A stretch of DNA of 64,000 bases from Muribaculaceae bacterium (GTDB lineage Bacteria; Bacteroidota; Bacteroidia; Bacteroidales; Muribaculaceae). The notes under the pieces were generated by a model. That model had not been told where the DNA came from. It made no database searches and worked only from the letters and a program-made list of their open reading frames with translations. The stretch covers positions 1 to 64,000 of the forward strand of contig VSPN01000004.1 in the NCBI GenBank assembly GCA_009775355.1, in the 5' to 3' direction. Shown here in pieces: positions 25,415 through 33,468 of this stretch. Position 1 is the first letter of the stretch. Every line of letters starts with the position of its first letter. The position numbers and the translations under genes were made by a program.

Positions 25415-28228
25415 ATGCGAATAAGACTTACATTGCTGACACTGCTGTGTGCCGTTCTTCCGGCACTTGCCGCTACAGGACTCAAGGGCACGGTGGTTGA
25501 CGCGCAGACCGGAAAGGCCGTGGCCGACGCAAACATCCTCTTGCGCGACCAGGCAATCTTTGTGGTGAGCGGCCAGGACGGCGTCTTCACCATAAGCAAC
25601 GCCGCCCCGGGCACGGATGTCATCGAGATCATCGCCTCGGGCTATGAGGACGCCTATGTCGATGTGACGCTTGCCGACGGGCTGATGAAGAATCTCGGCG
25701 ACATAAAGCTTACCCCCGCCGGATTCACGGCACCGACCCCCGATTCCGACGCGTTCCTTTTCGACGAGGAGGAACTGCTCGACGACGAAGGTATCGGCCA
25801 GTCGGTCGGAACCATCCAGGGAGCCACAGACGATATCTATTACCAGGCGGCCAACTATAAATTCTCGACCATGCGATTCCGCATGCGCGGTTACGACCAG
25901 AACTGGCAGACAGGCTACGTCAACGGCTTCAACATGAACGACGCCATGCGCGGCCGGTTCAACTTCTCGATGTTCGGCGGCATGACGTCAAGCGCGTTCC
26001 GCAACCGCACCACCGAGATCGGACAGTCAGCCGCGCCATACGGCTACGGATCGATCGGCGGGTCGAACAACGTTACGACCTATGCTTCCGAGTACGCTCC
26101 CGGATGGCGAGGCAACCTGTCGTACACGAACTCGAACTACATGCTCCGCGCCATGCTCCAGTATGCCACCGGCCTCAACCGTCACGGCTGGGCTTTCACG
26201 GCGTCGATCATCGGCCGCTACGCGCCCGAGGGCGTTGTGGAGGGAACGTTCTACAACTCGTTCGGCTATTTCCTCTCTCTGCAGAAAGTATTCAACGACA
26301 AGCACTCGCTCAACCTCTCGACATGGGGTGCCCCGACGCAGCGGGCCACCAACGCCGCCGCCACCCAGGAGGCATATGATCTGGCAGGCACCAACCTCTA
26401 CAACCCCTCGTGGGGATACCTTAACGGCGACAAGAAATCAGCACGCGTGGTGGAATCGTTCGACCCGTCGGTGATGCTCAACTGGATCTGGAAGCCGCAA
26501 ATGGGAACAAAACTGAACACCGGACTCGCCTTCCGCTCGAACAATTACAGCTCGTCGGCGCTCAACTGGTATCAGGCCGCCGACCCGCGTCCGGACTACT
26601 ACCGCAACCTTCCGTCATATTTCAAACCGACAGTGACCGAAGAAGAGGATCCCGACCTCTATGCAGCACAGCTCGCCCAGCAGCAGTATGTGGCCGCCTG
26701 GTGGGGGGGCGACAAGAGTCACCGTCAGATCGACTGGAACAGCATCTATCAGACCAACCTTCTGAACCGCAGCCAGTATGACCGCAATCCGGAGCTTGTG
26801 GGGCAGTCGACCTACATTCTGGAGAACCGTCATTCGAACTTCAACGCCTACATGCTAAACTCCGACCTCGACCACCGTCTGAACGACATCATGACACTCC
26901 AGGGAGGCGTGAGCTTCAACTTCACAGACGCGCACTACTACAAGACAATCCGCGATCTGCTCGGCGGAGAATACTGGCGCGATATCGACAACTTCTCCGA
27001 GCGCGACTTCGCCGGAGACGTCAACATCATGCAGAACGACCTCGACAACCCCGACCGCAAGGTCTACAAAGGTGACAAGTTCGGCTACAACTACTACATC
27101 CGCAACATCAACACCCGCGCGTGGCTGCAGAACCAGATCGTGACGCGGCACTGGAACGTGAACTATGCGGCTGAATTCTCATACACCAACTTCTGGCGTC
27201 ACGGCATGATGCGCAACGGACGCGCGCCCGGCGGCACAGACGCCAACGGCGAGGCCCTGCCTTTCTCGAAAGGAAAAGGAAAGAACCACGAGTTCTTCAA
27301 CTTCGGCGTCAAGGCCGGTGCCACCTATAAGCTCGACGGCCGCAACTATTTCACCGGCCATGTCGGCTACGGCACCCGCGCCCCGATGCCCAACGACGCA
27401 TACGTGTCACCCCGCACAAAAGACACCCAGATGGGCGATCTCAAGAGCGAGCGCTACTTCTCGGCCGATCTCGGATACACCTGGAACTACAGGAATTTCC
27501 GCGGATCACTGACAGGTTTCTACACCCACATGTGGGACGGCATGAAGCGCACCGGATTCTACGACTACGAGCTGAACTCGTTCATGAACTACGCCATGAG
27601 CCGCATCGAGACCGAATACAAAGGCCTTGAGCTCGGAGTGGAGTACAAGATACTCAACAACCTGTCGGTGTCGGCCGCAGGAACGATAGCCGACTACACC
27701 TACAAGAACGACCCGATGGGCGTGCGCAGCTACGAGAACGGCTCCGAGGCTGATGTGGTGAAGCGCGTCTATCTGAAGAACTACCATGTGGGAGGCACTC
27801 CGCAGCAGGTGGCATCGTTCGCGGTGAACTACAATATCAAGCAGTGGTTTTTCGAGCTGAACGCGCAGTGGTTCGGCGACGCATACTTCGAGCTGTCGCC
27901 GACACGCCACGAAGAGATGCCCGGTCTGTGGAAATTCTGCTTCTCGGAAGAGGAATACATCGCGCGCCGCGACGAGATCACCCGTCAGGACAAACTCAAC
28001 TCCGAGTGGGTGATGAACCTGTCGGTGGGAAAAGTGATCTACACCAAATTCGGTTCGATCAACTTCAACCTCAGCGTCAACAACATGCTCAATAACCGCA
28101 ATATCCAGACCGGCGGCTGGCAGGAAGGTAAGTTCGACTATACGAACTACGACGTCAACAAGTTCCCCAACAAGATATGGTATGCGCAGGGCATACGCGT
28201 GTTCTTCAACGTGGGAATAAGATTCTGA
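25415..28228 (+). CDS. TonB-dependent receptor with N-terminal regulatory-like domain
   Basis: A 937-residue outer-membrane receptor. The signal peptide is MRIRLTLLTLLCAVLPALA. A CarboxypepD_reg-like beta-sandwich follows at about residues 22-95 (LKGTVVDAQTGKAVADANIL, QDGVFTISNAAPGTDVIEI), then a plug and a long aromatic-rich beta barrel ending in the terminal Phe signature FFNVGIRF. It has the SusC-like domain order but no susD gene beside it. In its place two lipoproteins follow, 64 and 25 bases apart. By family it should move a large ligand across the outer membrane using TonB energy. The surrounding nucleases suggest that the ligand is oligonucleotides or nucleotides; this is inference and the barrel itself does not show it. 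Confidence 0.92.
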   Translation: MRIRLTLLTLLCAVLPALAATGLKGTVVDAQTGKAVADANILLRDQAIFVVSGQDGVFTISNAAPGTDVIEIIASGYEDAYVDVTLADGLMKNLGDIKLTPAGFTAPTPDSDAFLFDEEELLDDEGIGQSVGTIQGATDDIYYQAANYKFSTMRFRMRGYDQNWQTGYVNGFNMNDAMRGRFNFSMFGGMTSSAFRNRTTEIGQSAAPYGYGSIGGSNNVTTYASEYAPGWRGNLSYTNSNYMLRAMLQYATGLNRHGWAFTASIIGRYAPEGVVEGTFYNSFGYFLSLQKVFNDKHSLNLSTWGAPTQRATNAAATQEAYDLAGTNLYNPSWGYLNGDKKSARVVESFDPSVMLNWIWKPQMGTKLNTGLAFRSNNYSSSALNWYQAADPRPDYYRNLPSYFKPTVTEEEDPDLYAAQLAQQQYVAAWWGGDKSHRQIDWNSIYQTNLLNRSQYDRNPELVGQSTYILENRHSNFNAYMLNSDLDHRLNDIMTLQGGVSFNFTDAHYYKTIRDLLGGEYWRDIDNFSERDFAGDVNIMQNDLDNPDRKVYKGDKFGYNYYIRNINTRAWLQNQIVTRHWNVNYAAEFSYTNFWRHGMMRNGRAPGGTDANGEALPFSKGKGKNHEFFNFGVKAGATYKLDGRNYFTGHVGYGTRAPMPNDAYVSPRTKDTQMGDLKSERYFSADLGYTWNYRNFRGSLTGFYTHMWDGMKRTGFYDYELNSFMNYAMSRIETEYKGLELGVEYKILNNLSVSAAGTIADYTYKNDPMGVRSYENGSEADVVKRVYLKNYHVGGTPQQVASFAVNYNIKQWFFELNAQWFGDAYFELSPTRHEEMPGLWKFCFSEEEYIARRDEITRQDKLNSEWVMNLSVGKVIYTKFGSINFNLSVNNMLNNRNIQTGGWQEGKFDYTNYDVNKFPNKIWYAQGIRVFFNVGIRF

Positions 28229-28292
28229 CCTGCGTGAAGCGAAATGCGAAAAGAAACCAGAAAAAGAACAACGACATTTATTGACAGGCAAT

Positions 28293-29843
28293 ATGTTTAA
28301 ACCGATAAAATACATGATGTCGCTGATCGCCGCCCTTATGGTGCTGGTGTCGTGCGACAGCGAATACTCTCAGCCGCCGGTGAATCTTCCGGAAGGAGGC
28401 ATCGGCACCGGGGCATGGGACAACCCCATGACAGCCTACCAGTGTCTTCTGGGATCTGTCAATCCAGACAGGGCAGAGGCATGGGTGACAGGCTATATAG
28501 TCGGAGTGGTCAACACCGAGGTGGGCAATGTGCTCAACGAGCGCTGCGCGCAGTTCGAAGGGCCTTTCTCGGTCAACACCAACATTCTGATCGCCATGAA
28601 TCCCGGCGAACGCGACTGGGAGAAATGCGCCACAGTGCAGCTCCCCTCGGGATCCGTGCGCTCGGCACTCAACCTGACCGACCATCCTGACAATCTCGAC
28701 AAACTCGTGACCATCAAGGGCACGACCGGCGAGAAATACTGCGGGGCCTACGGCATCCGCAGCGCGTCAGACTTCAACTGGGGCGACCAGGGAAAAGAGG
28801 AAGTGGAGCTTGATCCGGTGGAGGGACCGTTTTTCCAGAACTTCTCGGCCTCGACCAGCTTCGACCCCTATGCGGCCCAGGGCTGGAAGAACGTGATGGT
28901 GAGCGGCGGCCTCAGCGGCTGGTATGTGCGCGACTTCGACAACAACAACTACATCACCACAAGCGCCTATCTTGGGACCCAGACCGGCGGGCCTTACGAG
29001 AACTGGCTCATATCGCCGGCCATCGACATGTCGAAACTCACCGAGAAGACACTTGAGTTCGAGACCATGGCCGCCTATGCGGTGGAGAATCCCGAGAACT
29101 GCCTTCTTGAGGTCTATGTGATGACGACCGACAATCCGGCCACATCGACCAGCACCCGCCTCAACGCCGTGACAGCCGTTCCTACAGGCTCGGCCTACAC
29201 CGCCTGGGTGAAGTCGGGCAAACTCGATCTCAGCTCATTCGAGGGCACTGTGCGAATCGGCTGGCGCTACTGGTCTAAAGAGGGAGGCTCCGGATATTCG
29301 GCAACCTACTGTCTTGACAACATCAGCGTAGGCGGCGCCACAGAGCCAGAGACGCCCGTCGTGCCCCCGGCCGGCGGTGCAGTCTACGAGGGACTCACGA
29401 CATCGGCCGAAGGCTGGACATACGACAACGTCATACTCCCCTCCGGCGTGAGCAGCGTGTGGAAGTGGGACAGCAACGGCTATCTCAAAGGGTCCGCGTT
29501 CAACGGCAGCGCGCAGGAATGCGAGTCGACCGCATGTTCGCCCGTCATATCGCTTGCCGGCCTGACCGGCGCGAGGGTCGAATTCGAGCACACCGCCAAA
29601 TTCCAGACCACGCTCCGTGAACTTTGCGCGTTTGTGGTCAGAGAGGCGGGCACGACCGAATGGGCCGAGGTCTCCATCCCGACATGGCCCGCGGCCGGAT
29701 CGTGGACATTTGTAGGGAGCGGCAGCATCGATATCTCGGCATTCGACGGCAAAGAGATCGAGATCGGTTTCAGATACGGCTCAAGCACGGCCGGCGCCGA
29801 CACGTGGGAGGTGAAGAACGTGAAGGTCACAGCGTCAAAATGA
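28293..29843 (+). CDS. Surface lipoprotein with DUF6359-like and choice-of-anchor-J-like domains
   Basis: A 516-residue lipoprotein from the ATG at 28293; an upstream in-frame codon at 28281 is unlikely. The lipobox is LMVLVSC, followed by D-S-E, a Bacteroidetes surface-export-like tail. Residues 30-165 (DRAEAWVTGYIVGVVNTEVG, NILIAMNPGE, KCATVQLPSG) form a DUF6359-like module, predicted OB-like. Residues 180-355 (SGWYVRDFDNNNYITT, ENWLISPAIDMSK) fit a choice-of-anchor J jelly roll. Residues 365-516 (HTAKFQTTLRELCAFVV, IEIGFRYGSSTAGADTWEV) form a second jelly roll that is closely matched in endonuclease I no. 2 (33469-35043). It follows the TonB receptor in the position usually taken by SusD, so it may capture ligand at the surface. 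Confidence 0.85.
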   Translation: MFKPIKYMMSLIAALMVLVSCDSEYSQPPVNLPEGGIGTGAWDNPMTAYQCLLGSVNPDRAEAWVTGYIVGVVNTEVGNVLNERCAQFEGPFSVNTNILIAMNPGERDWEKCATVQLPSGSVRSALNLTDHPDNLDKLVTIKGTTGEKYCGAYGIRSASDFNWGDQGKEEVELDPVEGPFFQNFSASTSFDPYAAQGWKNVMVSGGLSGWYVRDFDNNNYITTSAYLGTQTGGPYENWLISPAIDMSKLTEKTLEFETMAAYAVENPENCLLEVYVMTTDNPATSTSTRLNAVTAVPTGSAYTAWVKSGKLDLSSFEGTVRIGWRYWSKEGGSGYSATYCLDNISVGGATEPETPVVPPAGGAVYEGLTTSAEGWTYDNVILPSGVSSVWKWDSNGYLKGSAFNGSAQECESTACSPVISLAGLTGARVEFEHTAKFQTTLRELCAFVVREAGTTEWAEVSIPTWPAAGSWTFVGSGSIDISAFDGKEIEIGFRYGSSTAGADTWEVKNVKVTASK

Positions 29844-29868
29844 TCACAACAGAAAACCAGAAAACAAG

Positions 29869-31578
29869 ATGAAGAAACACAGATATACAGGACTGGCTCT
29901 CACACTCTCGCTGGCAGCGGTTCTCAGCGGCTGCCAGGCCGACATGGACACGCCCGCGCTCGACGTTCCGGTGGCGACACTCCAGCCCAACACCAGGATA
30001 CTCGAACTCAAAGAGACATTCGAGAACAAGACCGAGAAAGTCGGCTACAAGCCGGGCACCGAGGTCTATGACGAATCAGGCGAACTTATCGGAGGCGAAC
30101 GTTACATCATACACGGGCGTGTCGTGTCGAGCGACGCGTCGGGCAACATCTACAAGTCGCTTGTGATACAGGACGAGACCGCCGCGCTCGCATTCTCTAT
30201 CAATCAGGGAAGCCTCTACAACGAATATCGTCTCGGTCAGGACGTGGTGGTGGATCTCACCGGGCTTTACATAGGCTATTACCGCGGTCTGCAGCAGGTC
30301 GGCTCGCCCGGCGAGGCCTACAACGGCCAGCCGCAGCTCGGCTTCATGGCCTACGACTACTGGCTGTCGAATTCGGAACTCAACGGACTCCCGAATCCGG
30401 AGTTCCGTCAGGTCAGTCTCGGCAGCAACTATCCTGAAGATGAATTCTACTGCATCTCGTTCAACAACTTCGACGAACTCAACAACGCCACTCTGCCCGA
30501 ACTTCAGAGCCAGCTTGTGGAGTTCCGCAACGTGTCGTTCAGGATCGCGGAGGGAGAGGAGACATTCGCGCCCTATCAGGAGAGCGTGAACCGCACGCTT
30601 GTCGATGCCAACGGCAAGACACTGACAGTGCGCAACTCGGGATACTCCAACTTCTATCACAAGGAGATTCCGACAGGCAAGGGCATTGTGCGCGGCATAC
30701 TGTCGTACTACGGCGACTCCTGGCAGCTTGTGCTCCGCGATCTGCGCGACGTGATGATCAGCGACAAGGGAGAGGCCGACAAACCTTACACCGCAAGCGA
30801 GATCCTGTCGGGCGACTATGCCGGCATGACCGGATGGAGCGAAGGTTACATCGTCGGTTCCGTAAAGGCCGGCGTAACGGTTGTGACCGGGGCGGAAGAC
30901 GTGATCTTCGGATCCGGGGCCGAGATGGACAACAACGTGTTGATCGCCGAAAGCCCCGACGAGACCGACGTGACGAAATGCGCCATTGTCGAGCTCCCGC
31001 AGAACACACTGCTCCGCTACTACGTCAATCTGCCTGACAATCCGGATGTCTACAAAAAGAGACTTTCCGTCTACGGCACACTTGGCGAGACACTCGGCAT
31101 GAAAGGCGTGACCGACAGCCGGGGCGGCAAAGAAGACTTCCTGATCGACGGCAAGACAATCGAGGAGAATATCGATGTGCCCGAACCGTCAGGAAGCGGC
31201 ACCGAGTCCGATCCTTACAACATAAGCTACGTCATGCAGTCCGAAGCGGATCAGGAAGGCGTATGGGTGACAGGCTATGTGGCAGGTTATGTGGTCTCGG
31301 GCGACTTCGGCGAGAACAGTGTGGAATTCTCGTCGAGCGAGGTCAGCGGCTCGACCAATTATCTCAACTCGACCAATGTGGTGCTCTCGGCAGTCGCTCC
31401 GATGAAATGCGGAGTAGCAAATTCAGTGCCCTGTCAGCTTACGGCCGCCAGCCGTCCGACGCTCGGACTCAGACTGAATCCGGCGATATTCGGCAAGCAG
31501 GTCAGGATCAAATGCCAGATAACCACATATCTCGGAGTGCGAGGCATACGCAAGATCACAGAAGTAGTCGAATTATGA
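29869..31578 (+). CDS. DUF5689-domain lipoprotein with two DUF6359-like modules
   Basis: A 569-residue lipoprotein; lipobox AVLSGC followed by QADMD. Residues 45-290 form a DUF5689 region (IIHGRVVSSDASGNIYKSLV, then LRLGQ-type text and GRVV/IQDET strands), a family predicted to be OB-fold-like. Two DUF6359-like modules follow: residues 305-430 (GWSEGYIVGSVKAGVTVV, NNVLIAESPDE, KCAIVELPQN) and 445-569 (GVWVTGYVAGYVVSGDFG, NVVLSAVAPMKCG). Together with the preceding lipoprotein this makes several OB-like modules in tandem, an arrangement that would suit binding single-stranded nucleic acid; no binding residues can be named from sequence alone. Its stop overlaps the start of endonuclease I no. 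1 by 4 bases (ATGA), which points to translational coupling. Confidence 0.87.
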   Translation: MKKHRYTGLALTLSLAAVLSGCQADMDTPALDVPVATLQPNTRILELKETFENKTEKVGYKPGTEVYDESGELIGGERYIIHGRVVSSDASGNIYKSLVIQDETAALAFSINQGSLYNEYRLGQDVVVDLTGLYIGYYRGLQQVGSPGEAYNGQPQLGFMAYDYWLSNSELNGLPNPEFRQVSLGSNYPEDEFYCISFNNFDELNNATLPELQSQLVEFRNVSFRIAEGEETFAPYQESVNRTLVDANGKTLTVRNSGYSNFYHKEIPTGKGIVRGILSYYGDSWQLVLRDLRDVMISDKGEADKPYTASEILSGDYAGMTGWSEGYIVGSVKAGVTVVTGAEDVIFGSGAEMDNNVLIAESPDETDVTKCAIVELPQNTLLRYYVNLPDNPDVYKKRLSVYGTLGETLGMKGVTDSRGGKEDFLIDGKTIEENIDVPEPSGSGTESDPYNISYVMQSEADQEGVWVTGYVAGYVVSGDFGENSVEFSSSEVSGSTNYLNSTNVVLSAVAPMKCGVANSVPCQLTAASRPTLGLRLNPAIFGKQVRIKCQITTYLGVRGIRKITEVVEL

Positions 31579-33281
31579 CAAGAAAAACCATATTATCAAT
31601 AGTAGTCGCCGCTGTCAGTATGACGGCGGCGGCTTCCTATCCGGACGGTTACTACAACCGGATGGACGGCAAACGAAAAGAGATACTCAAGACAGCGGCC
31701 AAGCAGTGCGTTCAGTCGCACAAACGGCTTGACTACAGCGATCTTCCGGAATACTGGCAGTATTCCGATGTCTATCCGGATCTTACAGACGGCATGAAAC
31801 GCTGGTGGGACATGTATTCCGACGCGCTCTATCTGATACGTCCGGGGCAGACGGGCAGGCAGTCATTCTCGTCGAACAAGATGCAGCGCGAGCATGCCGT
31901 GCCCAAATCCTGGTGGAAGAAAGCCGGCAGCGTTGAATACACTCCGGCCTACAGCGACATGTGGAACCTCTATCCGAGCGACGGAGCCGCCAACCAGGCC
32001 AAGCTCAACTATCCGTTCGGCGAGACGCGCACCACGACATTCGACAACGGCGTGACCAAGGTAGGCGCGCCAAAAGCCGGATATGGCGGAGGCAACAGCC
32101 ATGTGTTCGAGCCGGCTGACGAATACAAGGGGGACTTTGCCCGCGCCATATTCTATATGGCGACCGTCTATGACGATCTGCAGTGGGTATATGACTACAT
32201 GTTTGTGAGCAACACCTATCCCACGCTCGTGCCCTGGGCGGCCAACATGCTGCTGCAGTGGGCGCGTCAGGATCCGGTGAGCCAGAAAGAGATCGACCGC
32301 AACAACTATGTGGAGCAGTATCAGGGAAACCGCAATCCGTTTGTCGATTTTCCGAACCTTGCCGAATACATATGGGGCATCAGGCAGGACGAGACATTTA
32401 TCATCTCCGAGCAGGAGAACACCGGTACAACCCCTCCGATCACCGGAGATCCGGAGATAACGGCGCCTGTCAACGGCGAATCGCTCGATTTCGGACAGAC
32501 AGCCGCGGGGCACGCCGTGAACCGTGCGCTTCAGATCACAGGCTACAATATGACCAGCCCGCTTTCGCTGCGGGTGGTGGGGGCTGACAAAAGCTGCTTC
32601 ATCCCTGAAGTCAGCAGCATACCGGCCACGATCATGAACCAGAACGGCGGCTACCTTCTTAACATAACCTATCTCCCTGCGGCTACCGGAAGTCATGACG
32701 CAAAGCTCACGCTTTACGACGGCGGCATAGAAGGAAGCATCGTAGTGGCGCTTCGTGGCGAGGCACTCGCTGTGCCCGAGATGACGGCACTCCACGCGCT
32801 TCCGGCCTCGGATGTGACCGAAACCGGTTATACCGCCCGCTGGGAAGCTCCCGCCGGCATTGCCGACTACTACACAGTGACCAGAGTCCGCTACCGCGAT
32901 GGAAACGAGGAAGCCGAGAGATACGAGACAGGCGAGACCAGCTACAGGTTTGACGACCGCGAGAGGGGAGTGGCCGAAAGCTATACCGTGACATACTCGC
33001 GGCTCGGCATCGAGTCGCCCTCGTCAAACTCGATATATGTGGCGGCGTCGGGCATCAACGACGTGCGTGTCAGTCCTCCCTACAGAGTCTACGGCGTGGC
33101 CGGAGGCATAACCGTCAGCCGTGCCGACGGCGAAGGTGGCATGCTGCGGATCTACGACATCGGCGGCAACCTGCTTGTGGAAGAAGAGGCTCCGGCCGAC
33201 GGGGCTTTCTACATGCTGTCGCCCGGCGTGTATATAGTGACTGCAGGAGGAGGCAGACCCCTCAAGCTCACAGTCAGATAA
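31575..33281 (+). CDS. Secreted endonuclease I family protein no. 1
   Basis: A 568-residue protein from the ATG at 31575 that overlaps the previous stop. Signal peptide MTRKTILSIVVAAVSMTAAA. Residues 20-275 are the endonuclease I (EndA/Vvn-type) beta-beta-alpha-metal nuclease: REHAVPKSWW near 105 (catalytic His), DMWNLYPSDGAANQAKLNYP (metal Asn), VFEPADEYKGDFARAIFYMA and NRNPFVDFPNLAEYIWG. These enzymes cut DNA and RNA non-specifically outside the cytoplasm. A DUF1573/ASPM-like beta-sandwich follows (about 295-390), then a fibronectin-like domain (about 395-480). The C-terminal sorting module is LRIYDIGGNLLVEEE and LSPGVYIVTAGG, so type IX-like export and anchoring are likely. It is the last gene of the first transcription unit; its promoter lies upstream of deoC or of the receptor. 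Confidence 0.93.
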   Translation: MTRKTILSIVVAAVSMTAAASYPDGYYNRMDGKRKEILKTAAKQCVQSHKRLDYSDLPEYWQYSDVYPDLTDGMKRWWDMYSDALYLIRPGQTGRQSFSSNKMQREHAVPKSWWKKAGSVEYTPAYSDMWNLYPSDGAANQAKLNYPFGETRTTTFDNGVTKVGAPKAGYGGGNSHVFEPADEYKGDFARAIFYMATVYDDLQWVYDYMFVSNTYPTLVPWAANMLLQWARQDPVSQKEIDRNNYVEQYQGNRNPFVDFPNLAEYIWGIRQDETFIISEQENTGTTPPITGDPEITAPVNGESLDFGQTAAGHAVNRALQITGYNMTSPLSLRVVGADKSCFIPEVSSIPATIMNQNGGYLLNITYLPAATGSHDAKLTLYDGGIEGSIVVALRGEALAVPEMTALHALPASDVTETGYTARWEAPAGIADYYTVTRVRYRDGNEEAERYETGETSYRFDDRERGVAESYTVTYSRLGIESPSSNSIYVAASGINDVRVSPPYRVYGVAGGITVSRADGEGGMLRIYDIGGNLLVEEEAPADGAFYMLSPGVYIVTAGGGRPLKLTVR

Positions 33282-33308
33282 GCCGGTCCGGGCTGTATCG
33301 GGCCATAT

Positions 33309-33336
33309 GCATTACGATACGCGCATTACGATACGC
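33309..33336 (+). repeat. Tandem 14-base repeat
   Basis: GCATTACGATACGC occurs twice without interruption. The pair sits inside an 8-bp inverted repeat, TATCGGGC (33296-33303) and GCCCGATA (33335-33342), just after the stop of endonuclease no. 1. It could be part of a transcription end or an operator; there is no T run. Confidence 0.65.
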
Positions 33337-33367
33337 CCGATAACACGGAGATAATACACATTTTTTC

Positions 33368-33398
33368 TTTGTTGTATTGGAAATAATTGCTAATTTTG
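33368..33398 (+). promoter_or_regulatory. Consensus promoter of endonuclease genes 2 and 3
   Basis: TTTG (33368-33371), 19 bases, then TAATTTTG (33391-33398): an exact TTTG-N19-TAnnTTTG promoter. Transcription should start near 33403, right at the base of an 11-bp hairpin. The unit would cover both downstream endonuclease genes and perhaps korAB. Confidence 0.88.
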
Positions 33399-33403
33399 CT
33401 GAT

Positions 33404-33443
33404 TACAGGCACGGTGTGAGTCATATGCCACTCCGTGCCTGTA
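33404..33443 (+). promoter_or_regulatory. Hairpin at the 5' end of the endonuclease 2 leader
   Basis: TACAGGCACGG (33404-33414) pairs perfectly with CCGTGCCTGTA (33433-33443) around an 18-base loop. It begins at the predicted transcription start and has no T run, so it is not a terminator. It may stabilise the mRNA 5' end or be a regulatory element. Confidence 0.6.
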
Positions 33444-33468
33444 TGATAAGCAATCAACAATAACATCT

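Noticed and set aside
31263..31574. N-terminal extension of endonuclease no. 1 up to 31263
   Set aside because: It lies inside the DUF5689 lipoprotein gene in another frame, and a proper signal peptide begins at 31575.
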